A stretch of DNA of 24,670 bases from Didymodactylos carnosus (Eukaryota > Rotifera > Eurotatoria > Philodinida > Philodinidae), in assembly GCA_905250885.1 (NCBI GenBank), contig CAJNOQ010002381.1, positions 1 through 24,670 on the forward strand. Direction: 5' to 3'. Position numbers and translations under genes: made by a program. Each line of letters opens with the position of its first letter. Positions within the stretch are counted from its first letter, which is position 1. Under the pieces are notes generated by a model that saw only the letters and a list, made by a program, of their open reading frames with translations, had not been told where the DNA came from and searched no databases. Positions 11,090 to 21,626 of the stretch are shown one piece after another.

Positions 11090-12232
11090 TTAATTATGTG
11101 TCCCTACCGTGAAATGCATTAAAAGTTAATAAACTACATAAAGTCTCAAGTCGAGACAAAGTAGACACTTCATTTATCCTCTATTACTTTATAAACTTAT
11201 TAATTGGATTTACGGTAACAACAGTGTTTGTGATTGAATTTCGTATCGTAGGCATATAGACTGACCACCTTCGTGTCATCATTTGTTTACGTATTACTCT
11301 GTTGGTTAGACAAATAAGCTCAGCATGTTCGAACAATAATATAGAAAAAATATATATATTTCTAGACCTCTATCACTCATTCATATGTGTGCTGCTATCA
11401 AATACGCAACAATTACTTATCCTTCGCTATTATGTTTACCTTGGCATATCATCAATTTTTAATTGAATAATTTATTCTCTGTATCATATTAGAAAGCTTT
11501 TTCATGATATCTGTTAATTATACTTAAAGTCATATTTATAAGAGATTTATCGATTTAACAAAACTGGAACATCCGTCAATGAAACGATGAGAAATACCTA
11601 TATTTATCTCAAGTGATAAAGAAGGTTAAAAAACTGTTAACATACATTATCGTAAGAAGACGTATTCTTGACATAAATGATGACACAAAATCATAAATTG
11701 TCGTCAACTGTTCGATCTTTGTCTCATAAAACAAATCTTTCTTATTTGATAAAGATATGGAGGGCGGTTCTCTCTAAAAATAAAAGACTTAGATTGGTTT
11801 CTCAGAACGACCTTATTAAATACATATTGATCGATTTTCTTAATACATGAATTACGACGAACTTTTTTTTTTTCATTAGGATTATATAATGTTTGTAACC
11901 GGAAATTGAGTTCAATAATACAATGCAATAAAAATCCCAGAAATACTTACATTTCTCTTGCAACAGATGGTAGAATTCTTTGTCAAAAAGTTCTTGAACT
12001 AACTCGATTCTCTCTTCTTATACATACATTTGTTTTCACTTACTATTGAATAAAATCAAATCTAACCGATAGAGAGGAGAGAGAGAGAGAGAGTGAGAGA
12101 GAGAGAGGGACGGATGGAGAGAAAACACACACACACGTACACATAAGGAAGAGGTACCATGAACAAAATGCATATACATTCGGTTGACTTCACCTGTCAG
12201 TGACAATAAAAATAAAAAAGAGCCCAAATGAA
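11063..12232. other. Gene-poor region with simple repeats
   Basis: No convincing gene. The minus frames at 11704-11928 and 12036-12227 are short, and the second is largely microsatellite-encoded. A GA/AC simple-repeat block lies at 12071-12136. Confidence 0.45.
12071..12136. repeat. (GA)n plus (AC)n simple repeat block
   Basis: An interrupted GA tract of about 40 bases is followed, after a short gap, by an AC tract at about 12124-12136. Confidence 0.85.
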
Positions 12233-12559
12233 TTATATAAAAAAAAAGAAGAAAATGAAATAAAAGAGAAAAATGAGAAGATAATAAGACCTTGTTTTAA
12301 TCATCAAGGACAGTTCATGAACTTTTTTATTTGAAATTTTTCTTCTGTCAGCATAATAAAAGAAATGGCAATATCTAACTAGACTAAGTAAAATTTTTTT
12401 AATGTACGATAATAACGTGCCATCACTAAAAACCTTGAATGGTAGACTCAAATTAATCAAAAATCGATTTATGTCGTTTGAGATCAAAAATTCTTTTCCC
12501 AATGGTGTATTAATTTTATAATCGATGTATTCTATAAAATTGAGCAATTCGTCGTCCAT
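12233..12559 (-). CDS. Doubtful 108-residue hypothetical protein
   Basis: The ATG-started frame begins with a charged, balanced segment (MDDELLNFIEYIDYKINTPL) that looks more like real protein than most small frames here. It continues with I/L-rich helix-like sequence to about residue 85. The last 17 residues (LLIFLFYFIFFFFFI) come from a poly-A tract read in antisense, which either gives a C-terminal hydrophobic anchor or shows that the frame has run into non-coding DNA. There is no signal peptide and no recognised motif. An upstream open stretch on the same strand (about 12790-12615, containing MVNNDNLVFQSTEYKRH) might be a second fragment. Confidence 0.25.
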   Translation of the reverse strand: MDDELLNFIEYIDYKINTPLGKEFLISNDINRFLINLSLPFKVFSDGTLLSYIKKILLSLVRYCHFFYYADRRKISNKKVHELSLMIKTRSYYLLIFLFYFIFFFFFI

Positions 12560-12619
12560 GATTATAAAACATCAAAGTGTGCAGTGACGAAAGAAGAACA
12601 TAGTGTAGACTATCTCTTT

Positions 12620-12668
12620 ATAAACAAACTATCAAAAGTGAAAAATGAGTTGAAGACAGTTTGTTTAT
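12620..12668. repeat. Inverted repeat (hairpin)
   Basis: ATAAACAAACTATC at 12620-12633 pairs with GACAGTTTGTTTAT at 12655-12668 (13 of 14 positions), loop about 21 bases. It lies between the divergent doubtful frames at 12233-12559 (minus) and 12733-13212 (plus). Confidence 0.6.
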
Positions 12669-12693
12669 CACTGATGAACGTTTTTTATATCGC

Positions 12694-12710
12694 AAAACTG
12701 ACAGTTTTGT
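12694..12710. repeat. Perfect short palindrome
   Basis: CAAAACTG-A-CAGTTTTG, an 8 bp perfect inverted repeat around one base, 25 bases right of the 12620-12668 hairpin. It could be a dimeric protein-binding site or chance. Confidence 0.5.
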
Positions 12711-12732
12711 CTGACAATGATCATTATGGCGT

Positions 12733-13212
12733 TTGTATTCGGTTGATTGGAACACTAAATTATCATTGTTCACCATATCAGAAATCCTTATGAAAATAAA
12801 CTCTACTCTTCATTTTTTTTCAAGATGGTGTACTCAATTTTTTTTAGACGGAAGAAAATTTCTCATAGTTGTCAGGTGCAATTTTAATAATAGCGAAACG
12901 TTTTATCTTCGTCACATAATTAGAGATCAAATTTTAATATCACAGTCCTTATTAAATGACATTTATTGGTGTGTACTATTGATCACGATTTTCTTCTTTT
13001 TTTTTTTTTTTGCTCTATCAATTAACGTCAAATATTATTTTTCTTATACTGTTTCAATTTCTCATCCATCGTTTGTGACAATGGTCAGATTAAATTATAT
13101 GGCATATATGAATATTCTTCTCTTTTTCTATTATTTGACTTTAGTTCAACTACTAATGTTGATCATAGTGGTATTGTTTATTCAGTTTTCTTTTTTCACA
13201 TATGCACCGTAA
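12733..13212 (+). CDS. Doubtful 159-residue open frame
   Basis: The second-longest frame in the window. It is carried by a T-rich strand, which lowers the stop frequency and makes long chance frames easier. A stretch of F residues near residues 87-94 is encoded by a poly-T tract. Residues 125-155 (ILLFFYYLTL, LLMLIIVVLFIQFSFF) would form a membrane segment. No family is recognised, and the start overlaps another short plus frame (12584-12793). I consider it more likely noise than gene, but it is too long to omit. Confidence 0.2.
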   Translation: MYSVDWNTKLSLFTISEILMKINSTLHFFSRWCTQFFLDGRKFLIVVRCNFNNSETFYLRHIIRDQILISQSLLNDIYWCVLLITIFFFFFFFALSINVKYYFSYTVSISHPSFVTMVRLNYMAYMNILLFFYYLTLVQLLMLIIVVLFIQFSFFTYAP

Positions 13213-13260
13213 CAAAAAAAAAAAAAAGAAACGAAATTATACGTTTTCTTCTGTTATTAA

Positions 13261-13410
13261 CCTCGAGAAGAAAAGCAGACAAATGGAAAGATCAAACTGC
13301 TGTCGATGTCCAGATGGCGACGCCAGCGATAGATGTTTTTAAACATGCCCGAGAGGACCCGTGACAAGTGTACGTGATGCGTGTTTAATGGCCAGTAACA
13401 AGCGGATCTA
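13261..13410. other. Short GC-rich island
   Basis: About 150 bases that are visibly richer in G and C than the kilobases around them, with several CpGs. The centre (13316-13326) holds TGGCG-A-CGCCA, a perfect 5+5 inverted repeat, within AGATGGCGACG, which resembles YY1/CTCF-type GATGGCG sites. Frames on both strands are open for 30 or more codons (plus: ends KHAREDP then stop at 13363-13365; minus: MFKNIYRWRRHLDID). It may be a conserved exon, a regulatory element or a fragment of transferred DNA. I cannot decide which. Confidence 0.45.
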
Positions 13411-13720
13411 TACACACTATATGCCCTCATCATTTTTCAACTTTTTTGTATCGTATTCATCTCTTGAAAAAAAGAAAAAGGAGCTTGAAGGCTTACAAAT
13501 AGATGGTCAATCTCACATAAACTTGCTATTTATCATTTCATTAAATAGGCGACGAAACGAACAAGAATAAAAAGTTGATTAATATTATAACACAAACTAC
13601 TATTCTCAAAAGAACCATCTGTCAAAGAAGAAGAACAACAATATTTCATTGTTCTTATTCGTTAGATCGTTATCGTTAGTATAATGTAAGCTAACGAAAA
13701 CTTTTAATCTTGATAAGACA

Positions 13721-13734
13721 GTGTGTGTGTGTGT
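13721..13734. repeat. (GT)n microsatellite
   Basis: Seven GT dinucleotides. Confidence 0.8.
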
Positions 13735-14663
13735 TTGAATCACAAAAAACAAAAAAATACAACGACGAAGAGATAAAAATTCTATCATACCAGACAATGA
13801 ACATCATTAATTATAAAATGGACAATGATCATCATATGGTGTGTTTTTGGACGATAATCGAACTAATAAACTATTATAAAGATTTCTTCTTAGGTTTGTT
13901 TGTTGTTTTGTCTTAATAAATATCTTTCTAGTATATGTGAAATAGAAATGAAAGATGACAAAAATGGCACTTGCTACGATTAAATTAATTGTATAATCAT
14001 TATCAGACAAAACAAGCACTCAAAAACGACTCAAAAAAGAACAAATAATTAAAATTAGAAGACAACCGATCATTTTACCAAGTCAAATTTCTAGACTGAA
14101 TTTTGACTGTAGCATGTTGTTTCTTTTACTGATATATAACATTTTTCTTTTGTCCAAATGACTTGTGAAAACTGTCTGTTATTTTCAGAAATAATTTGAT
14201 GGATGTTTAGTTGGATACCAATATCGAACTAGTGTTAAAAGCACACGGTTCGAGGAATAAACCTATTTTGACTGGTATGGCACTTTACTTGAATATTCGA
14301 TTACAAATTACAGAAAATTTATGTTTATTTTGTCTGTCTGTCAAAGGGAAAAAATATGACTTTTCCTTTATTTCTCTTTTTGTTGTTGTTTTCGGCTACA
14401 GAAAGTTGTTTTCTATTCCTGCAGTATACTAATGTCAAATATACAAAAGGAATGTTACAAACATATTAATTTTTCCATTCAATATTGTCCATTCATAAAG
14501 TGTCCAAACAAATTCTTGATGTCAAACAAGAATCAAAGATCAACAACAACAAAATCCTTCTCCACTGTTATTACTAATACCATACAATTCCACACATTGT
14601 TCTCATTCATTTAAAATAGAAGATAGTAAGTAATTCATCATTTTAAAAAACACTTATAAAAAG

Positions 14664-14686
14664 AGACGATAAGACGATTATCGTCT
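14664..14686. repeat. Perfect 9 bp hairpin
   Basis: AGACGATAA, loop GACGA, TTATCGTCT. No T run follows that would suggest a Pol III end, and no neighbouring gene is evident. Confidence 0.55.
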
Positions 14687-15363
14687 GTTTTCATAATTCA
14701 TTACACGTTTAAATACAAAAGAACGAGAGAAAGAAATAATTAATTTAACATCTTATCTATATGCCTAATACGTGTTTTAAAATTTTAAATATAAGAATAA
14801 ATAAATTATTAACAACACTGTAAATCGATATTCTATTATGAATACAATTTTATTCTAATCTATTTGTGTCCTTAATTACTACTCATTGAACAAAGATTAT
14901 CGGGATAAAAATGAACGTTTTCTTCTATTGAGGAAATTAAAATTTTATTCTAATTGGCTAATACATGTGTATATATTTTAAATATTCTTCTAAACATCAC
15001 AAGCATGAACCAACTCTACTCTTTAGACTGACAACTATAACTTATTTTTAGTAATTGTCTACAATTATTTATTTACAATGAAGAAAAAAACTATATGAAT
15101 CCGACTGAATTCTAAATGATTGATCACAGAACTAAACTCTTAATTTGAATAAATCAATTAATGATATTACTTACGTATTGATTACACAAACTATAAGTTG
15201 TTCATAATTGAAATGGACAAATAAATTGTTGAATATGAACATGTTCAATTATTTAGTTATCATGTCTCACTATTATATACTGAATACAAAAAATCATTTT
15301 TTTCTTCTTCTTTTTCTTCTTTTATCGTTCATTTCATTCATTCATATTGTAAATAATCCATAC

Positions 15364-15396
<33 letters not shown>
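15364..15396. repeat. (AAT)n microsatellite
   Basis: About eleven uninterrupted AAT units. In one frame it encodes an asparagine run at the end of the short plus frame 15208-15399, which I do not regard as a gene. Confidence 0.9.
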
Positions 15397-15397
<1 letters not shown>

Positions 15398-15779
15398 GAG
15401 TTTATTGATGAACAAACATACTTGTAGAGATAGTAAAAGAGAATTTTACGTGTTTCATCTCACACTATAATCTTAGAATAGGATCATTATTTTTCTTCAT
15501 ATTACATCAGACAAATCGTATTTTTCCAATAATAAAAGGCAATATCATCATTGGAACAACAATAATAATTATAATATCATCCTAGGGATCAAATAGAAGT
15601 AGATAATATACAAATATAATTCTTATCTAATACATCTTTAACTTAGAACTCTAATTTAGTATTTTTGTTCATCAATGAAAATACAAGTCTCGTTATAATT
15701 TTTGAATATAAAAGTGAAGACTGAAAATGAGGATTAAATAAATTTAATGAGTTATTGGCATAAAATGATTGTTTTGTAA

Positions 15780-15947
15780 ATGTTAGATTCACACACTCAT
15801 TGTGTACGATCTTCTAAATGTCATGTGAATTCAATAGAAAAAACATCGACGCTTTTCTCAGTTTCATCTCGTTGTGTACATGCATATACATATAATTATA
15901 ATCAAATGAAAAGGTTATCGAATGATTCATTAATCCTTATGAAGTAG
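15780..15947 (+). other. 55-codon open frame in left arm
   Basis: The frame starts MLDSHTHCVRSSKCHVNSIE and ends just beyond the arm boundary. The right arm holds the same frame in opposite orientation (17077-17310, minus), identical for the first 22 residues and then differing at three positions (two S-to-L and one D-to-N) before the arms diverge. All three differences change the residue, so there is no sign of selection on the protein. Histidine, cysteine and tyrosine are frequent. No domain is recognised. Confidence 0.25.
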
Positions 15948-17076
15948 ATTTTGTTTAGGATTCTCTCTCTATTTTTGGATATTCCTCATTTTATTAAAAT
16001 TCTATTTCGATTCTAAAAAATATCTGAGAGACATCCTAGTAGGATATATTTAAGATTCTATCCAGAAATTCATAGATCGAGACAACAGTAGACAACAAAA
16101 CAAAAAAATTGAACACTTTTTTTAAATATGTTAATCACAAATATTCTTTTCATTTTATTTGTTACATTAATATGATTTCTAAATATTTCATTTTTGTATC
16201 TGATTATTTTTAGCATATCATGAACAATTTCCCGTTATCGTTTTCTTTTAAAATAATAGTTTTTCCCAGACGTCAACGACAATATACGTCAAGATGAAAA
16301 ACAATTCGATGTTTTTCTCTTCTTTTTTTACAATAACAACAACATGAACAAAATGAAAATAAATTCATCGATGTAAATGATTATATTTTTATTTCTTATA
16401 TGTTGGAAAAGTTTTTATTTATCAAAGATAATTTGTGATATTTTTATAAAAAAAAAAAAAATAATAAAAATAATTTAGATTAACACATTGTTGAAGGACA
16501 ATTCTTTTTTTTTTTTTATTTTGTTTTTGTGATCATGGAATAGAAGGAAAAAATATTAAATTCCATTGTTCTCAGTAGTCATTTTTTATTATGATTAAAC
16601 TAGGAATAAATATTATATGAATACACTCGAGACAATTTATAATCGATGTTTGAAACTCAAACATTTATATATCTAACCTTGTCGCTGTACAAGCACGCAT
16701 ATATTGAGACTTTTTAAAGAATAAATTAAAAGAGAAAAGAAACGATCTCACGAGTACACACATATAACATATACATATATACAACTGGCTTTAATTAAAT
16801 TTTAATTTAACACTTGTTTTTCACATGATTAACTCAAACTAATCGTGAGTGAAAAAAGAAAATATACTATTATTTGAATTATAATTATAGATTAAATACT
16901 AAATTGAAGTTTTCATTTTTTTACTAGTACTCGATTCAACTATACTAGAATTAAGAAATATCAAATATTAAACATAATATTAAGATACAATTACTCGTCT
17001 TTTTAAATAATAACTTCATTTTCTCTTTTATCATTCAATGTTTTGTAAATATTATTATCATCAATTTTATATTAAA
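15948..17076. other. Spacer between inverted arms
   Basis: About 1.1 kb of A/T-rich sequence with several A and T homopolymers. No coding frame above 60 codons is present on either strand, and no RNA gene or transposase remnant was seen. Confidence 0.5.
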
Positions 17077-17310
17077 TTAGAGAAAATACTTGGAATATAC
17101 ACATTTTTTTATGAAATATTGGAAAAAATATTTTACTGTTGTTTGACTACTATTTTTCATGAGATTATTCGATAACCTTTTCATTTGATTATAATTATAT
17201 GTATATGCATGTACACAACGAGATAAAACTGAGAAAAGCGTCAATGTTTTTTCTATTGAATTCACATGACATTTAGAAGATCGTACACAATGAGTGTGTG
17301 AATCTAACAT
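17077..17310 (-). other. 77-codon open frame in right arm
   Basis: Mirror copy of the 15780-15947 frame. It starts with the same MLDSHTHCVRSSKCHVNSIE and then runs on past the arm boundary into unique spacer sequence (from about residue 51), so its C-terminal third has no counterpart in the left arm. A real duplicated gene would usually share its 3' end, so this is probably not a gene. Confidence 0.2.
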
Positions 17311-17465
17311 TTACAAAACAATCATTTTATGCCAATAACTCATTAAATTTATTTAATCCTCATTTTCAGTCTTCAATTTTTATATTCAAAAATTACAATA
17401 AGTCTTGTATTTTCATTGATTAAAAAAAGAATGAATTAGAGTTCTAAGTTAAAGACGTATTAGAG

Positions 17466-19243
17466 AATGTTAGATAGATTTATTACAAAATATGAATACG
17501 AATCATACTCAATAAGGTAAAGAAAAGAGTCCTATCAATAAACTCTTTAACAAATAATGTGTAAAATAATATTTTGATCTAAAAATTTTGAAATACATAT
17601 TTGTAGAGCTTAATTTAATTTTTAGATTAATCAATTTCATTATGAATTATAATTATTGAATAAAAAATAGGATGAAAAATAGAAAATAACTAATCGATAT
17701 TGCAATAATGCACATACATTTATTTTTAGGTCATAATTTTGAAAATATTATGAGATATATTTTCATACTGTTAATCTCAAATATTATTATTATATAGAGA
17801 CAAATGATCATCTAAAATCATTGACTATACAATTGAAAATATTCATAATGACATAAAACTAGTTCAAAACGATAGTTTATATCATCTATTACGCGATAGA
17901 CAATAAGATCCATATGACACAAGATTGTTTAGATACAATAAAAACGAGAAATATAATGAAACATGATTTAGCGGTGATTGTACTCATAGACAAATATACG
18001 ATAAATTAATAATGAACAATAGAACTGAAGAAAATGATAATGAGTATGTAGAGTTGTAAATGAGGTGATTAAATGTAACATCTTTAAAATTGAATACATA
18101 AAATCTATATATATACTAATATTTCACTCTATTTTTCTTCTTTTTACAGATTTTTTTTATCATAATAAGAGCCATATTATTCATTTCAAACATTCAAAAT
18201 CATATTTCTAAATTAAATTGAAAGAGTAACTGATGCAGAAAAAAGATATTGTTCAAAACTAAAACTGTATAGAATATTATCAAATAAACGATAATGATGA
18301 CAGGGATATTGAAAAGAAAAAAAAAATGATATGGTAATTTAATTGAGCTTTGAGTTACAGAATTTAATTGTAAAAAAAGTTTCAATTTCTTTTTAATTCA
18401 ACATTAACAACATCTGGTGTGTACAATAACGATTCTCATTTATTATCATTATTACAATCGGCGAGAATCAGGACCAAGTTAACGTTTTAGTTAGTAAATA
18501 AAGAAATATTAATATGTTCGTTGAAAAGAGAAAAAAAATGACATGCTGAATAATTTGCTAGTATCATGTAAAATGAAGAAAGAGATGTTAAAAAGAAAAT
18601 TTTCTAATTATTCTGTAGCTGCTGTTATAACGTCAGCAGACGTTGGTGAAAAAAACGATGAATCAAGTTAAAAATAAGCTATTTTATCCGTAAAACGTAG
18701 GGCACAGTGTCGATATCTAAATTTTACATTATCTCTATCACCAACAGAATGCGAAAGGTTTAAAATGGATTTATTCGTATAATGATTTTATTTATTTTCG
18801 TGTTTGATTAGCTGCTAAGCGAAAAAAAAGCGTCAGCATTATCGTTAACATACTATGTAGTCAATAGTCTATCTCTTTGATGGTCACAAATGCACTATCA
18901 ATAAAACGATAACAAATAGTCACATCTTTTTATCACAAATCAATATCACCGTTCTCAACCAGTAAACCTTTCATCTTCAATAAAAAGTGTACTTGCTGAT
19001 TTATTGAAAATATTAACGTATATATCACTGACTGATAATATTCCCAACTAACGATCATCGCCTTCATTAACAACTCGCCTAGTAACATCTGTCTCCATTT
19101 TAATAAAGACTAATATTCTCTCATCGTAAAACAAGACAACATAGTAAAGATTAGATATTTTTATGCTCAATGATATATATTACTAGTACAAATATTATAA
19201 AATATATCTAAAAGTACATCAGAAATAAACATTTTTAATCTTA
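17466..19243. other. Gene-poor AT-rich region
   Basis: No supported gene. The frame at 18200-18385 (minus) looks random. This stretch lies downstream of the minus-strand gene ending at 19292. Confidence 0.45.
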
Positions 19244-19249
19244 TTTATT
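19244..19249 (-). promoter_or_regulatory. Candidate polyadenylation signal
   Basis: AATAAA on the minus strand about 45 bases beyond the TAG stop at 19292-19294. The spacing suits a 3' end for the gene whose last exon is at 19292-19538. Confidence 0.4.
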
Positions 19250-19291
19250 ATTCTTTTACTGTTCATAGTTAAAATAATAGAGAAAAAAGTA

Positions 19292-19538
19292 CTAATTAGA
19301 TGCTGTTGTCGTTGATGTTATAGTATTGTGATGTATCATGGGATGTGGATTATGATGACAAACATGTATTTCAATTTGTGGTTCAATTGTCCACTCAACA
19401 GCTATTTGATTGTCATTATCAAATAATTCTTGTATAACTGTCTCACATTGGAAACGTTGAATTTTATCATCTTGTTTCAAATATTGATCATGTATCATCA
19501 CTGATGCCATACTGTTTATTTTTAACGTGAACTCTAAT
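19292..19538 (-). CDS. Probable 3'-terminal exon, unknown protein
   Basis: A frame that continues upstream of its first ATG (19510) to a good splice acceptor, TTTATATTTCAG, at 19549-19539. The exon would be 247 bases, entered in phase 2, and reads LEFTLKINSMASVMIHDQYL at its start. It continues through QCETVIQELFDNDN and AVEWTIEPQIEIHVCHHN to a histidine/threonine-rich end. The composition is protein-like with balanced charge, unlike random AT frames here. An AATAAA lies about 45 bases after the stop. I do not recognise the family. If the acceptor is wrong, the ATG-started frame would be a 72-residue protein. Confidence 0.5.
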
Positions 19539-20885
19539 CTGAAATATAAAGATATCAGATACTCTTATTATTTCACAGCGAGGAAAAGAACCTATTCTTA
19601 TTCTATTCATTAACAGGTCATCTGACTTTTCTAATTTCTAATAGACCTTTGATGTTCCGTTGCTAATTACATTCATAAAGATTTTTTGAGAGTACTCAGA
19701 TAACACTTTTCCATCGCTTTCGATGCAGTGAGTACAACATGACTAAGTGAAAGAATCAGTTTGACAAATGTTCAATGCATTTCGAGACTTTGATCAATTC
19801 ACTATATTTTTAATCGATATTTGTTTAATGACTTTTTCATTTTCGGCATTTTTTCTACTCAATCGTTCCGGCGGTCATCAATCGAATGATGTTTGAGGCT
19901 TGCTTTATTTTCTTTTTCTCATCAAACTCATACCGATACATCTCATAACTGTATGATTATCGCGTTTTTTCTCCTACGATTCCTCAGAGAATAACTTTTT
20001 AATCTTTCTCGTTTTAACGACTTAGCAAAAACGTTTTAAACGCGCCGTTAATTATTTGATTTAAATGATAGTAAAACTTCTAAAAAAATGGTTATAAAGA
20101 ATTTCAAATTTTCTACAATGAAAACGCGGTTGAACTAAATGGATGAACTATAAGAGTTGAGTTGAGAACTCTTTTTTTTTCATTAAGTATATATGCAAAT
20201 TTTTAATATCTTATTTCTACCTATTGTATCGTTTTTTCTATGAAAATATTTGTATTCCATAGTTGGAGATGAACTTATAGAGAAACTGAACAGACTAATT
20301 GGAATCAGTTTTTTGTCGGTATCACAGTTTTAATATATTTTTCTCCAAAAAACTAAAAATCAATCAATTTTTCTTAAGGTAAATATGTATTCTACTGTAT
20401 GAAAATCGTTCTTTGAGCTTTCTTAATAAATAACAAGACAATAGTTCCATTTTAGGCTAGAAATTGATGTTTTTCGATAAATCAGTAAATCTTCAATTAA
20501 ACGAGTCTCTATTTAACTGTCCGGCGTGCCTACCGATCAAACTTCTAGCTAGCCGATTGAATTGGATTCTAATTGATATATTTTCCATTAATTTCACCTC
20601 GGTCATGAGTTTAAAACAGAGAAGATAAGAGTTGCACTAAAAGTTAGTTCTCTTCTCAGAAATAAAGTTACCTCAATGAGAGTTTACCCAATGGTCTAAA
20701 GATCTTAGTTGCATAAATACTATGAGTAGAACTAGTTTACTTAAAAATACAATCTTCAGACTGTTGATGGTACTGTTATTATGCAGACTTGTCCTTGTAT
20801 ATACAGACATCTATATCTATTTAAACAAATGTCTTTATATGAATTCAAAGAATTCTTTAAAAACTAAGACGTTTTTAAGACTTAC
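19539..20885 (-). other. Probable intron(s) with an unresolved exon
   Basis: This stretch separates the two minus-strand exons. The upstream exon leaves in phase 0, but the downstream one is entered in phase 2, so at least one short exon must lie between them, or one boundary is wrong. Several GT/AG pairs exist (for example a donor at about 20530 and one at about 19930 on the minus strand), but none gives a convincing coding segment. Confidence 0.35.
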
Positions 20886-20946
20886 CTGATCCGGTATGAT
20901 TTCACGTCGTTTATTAAAATATAAATTCAGTTGAGCCCAAGTTTGA
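20886..20946 (-). CDS. Probable internal exon of the same gene
   Basis: A 61-base segment bounded by strong splice signals on the minus strand: acceptor TTTTTTTCTTCAG before 20946 and donor CAG|GTAAGT at 20885. Only one of three frames is open. It reads, after one base completing a codon, QTWAQLNLYFNKRREIIPDQ. The residues (W, paired R, P, D) look like real protein. It is entered in phase 2 and left in phase 0. It probably belongs with the terminal exon at 19292-19538 because strand, style and position agree. The protein family is unknown to me. Confidence 0.5.
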
Positions 20947-21626
20947 CTGAAGAAAAAAACTAAATTTATTTTGTTTTGAGGTTGTAGATTTCAATGTTTT
21001 TATAAACGTGTCTGATATTTAGTAGTAATACAAAAATGATCGATTGTATTAAATTTAAAATATGCGCATGTCTATATCGAAAAGTGGTAATCAATAGTGG
21101 TGAAATAGACTAGAATAAGAGAATAAAAAATATGAGTTCAATGAGGAAAAAAAGTTGTAGAAAAAAGAAATTAAAATATTTTAGAGTAGTTCTTTTTCTA
21201 AAAATGGTCCATGACCGTGTCTTTCTTTTCTTCTTTTTTTATAATCTACCTGTATGTAGGACAGATACCATGTAAAAAAGATTATTTCGATAAAATTAAA
21301 AATAAAGTTTGCACACATTATTTAATAATCCCATGATAACAACCTTTATATAAACAAAGTAAAACTCACGTTTTAGGCTAAGATGAAATATTTATCACTG
21401 CAGAATGTACACAATTAAAAAGGTCCCTCATGAGTTTTCATATAGCACATTTAAACGAATTTGATCCTCTATTACCAAAGTTATATTTTTTGAAGTCCCA
21501 TTCTAATTTGTTTGTCTAGTTTGCGTCGATGACCTCGTTGTCCACATAACTCAACACTGACACTTAGGTAGGTTAATCACAACTTTCTGCAACAGGCGGT
21601 TATTCTAATTTAACTGCTATTTGTAG
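20947..21626. other. Non-coding region or intron
   Basis: No coding segment recognised. It may be part of a long first intron of the minus-strand gene (see 22026-22060). Confidence 0.35.

Larger units (their letters stand above)
13420..15363. other. Gene-poor AT-rich region
   Basis: No supported gene. The short frames at 13361-13570, 13606-13797, 13710-13916, 13807-14019, 14211-14432 and 14432-14614 overlap on both strands and look random. It holds a (GT)n tract at 13721-13734 and a perfect 9 bp hairpin at 14664-14686. Confidence 0.45.
15626..17465. repeat. Long inverted repeat with 1.2 kb spacer
   Basis: The left arm (15626-15932) recurs reverse-complemented as the right arm (17155-17465). 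The match is close: long blocks such as GACTGAAAATGAGGATTAAA and AAATGTTAGATTCACACACT are identical, with scattered single-base changes and small indels, mostly toward the outer end. The spacer (15933-17154) is AT-rich with no recognised gene. This could be a non-autonomous element with long terminal inverted repeats or a recent inverted segmental duplication. I found no clear target-site duplication outside the arms. Confidence 0.88.

Noticed and set aside
12036-12227. 63-codon minus frame rich in S and L
   Set aside because: It is mostly the antisense of the GA/AC microsatellite block.
14240-14270. GGTTCGAGGAAT resembling a tRNA T-arm
   Set aside because: Flanking sequence does not form acceptor, D or anticodon stems.
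15208-15399. 63-codon plus frame with an asparagine run
   Set aside because: The tail is the AAT microsatellite; the remainder is F/L-rich and likely random.
20590-20635. Possible 39-base minus exon between an AG and GAG|GTGAAA at about 20597
   Set aside because: It is open but both its ends are phase 0, so it does not fix the phase mismatch between the two better exons; likely chance.
21240-21275. Donor-like CAG|GTAGAT on the minus strand after TGGTATCTGTCCTACATA
   Set aside because: No acceptor or suitable start upstream, and the frame compatible with the next exon meets a stop almost at once.
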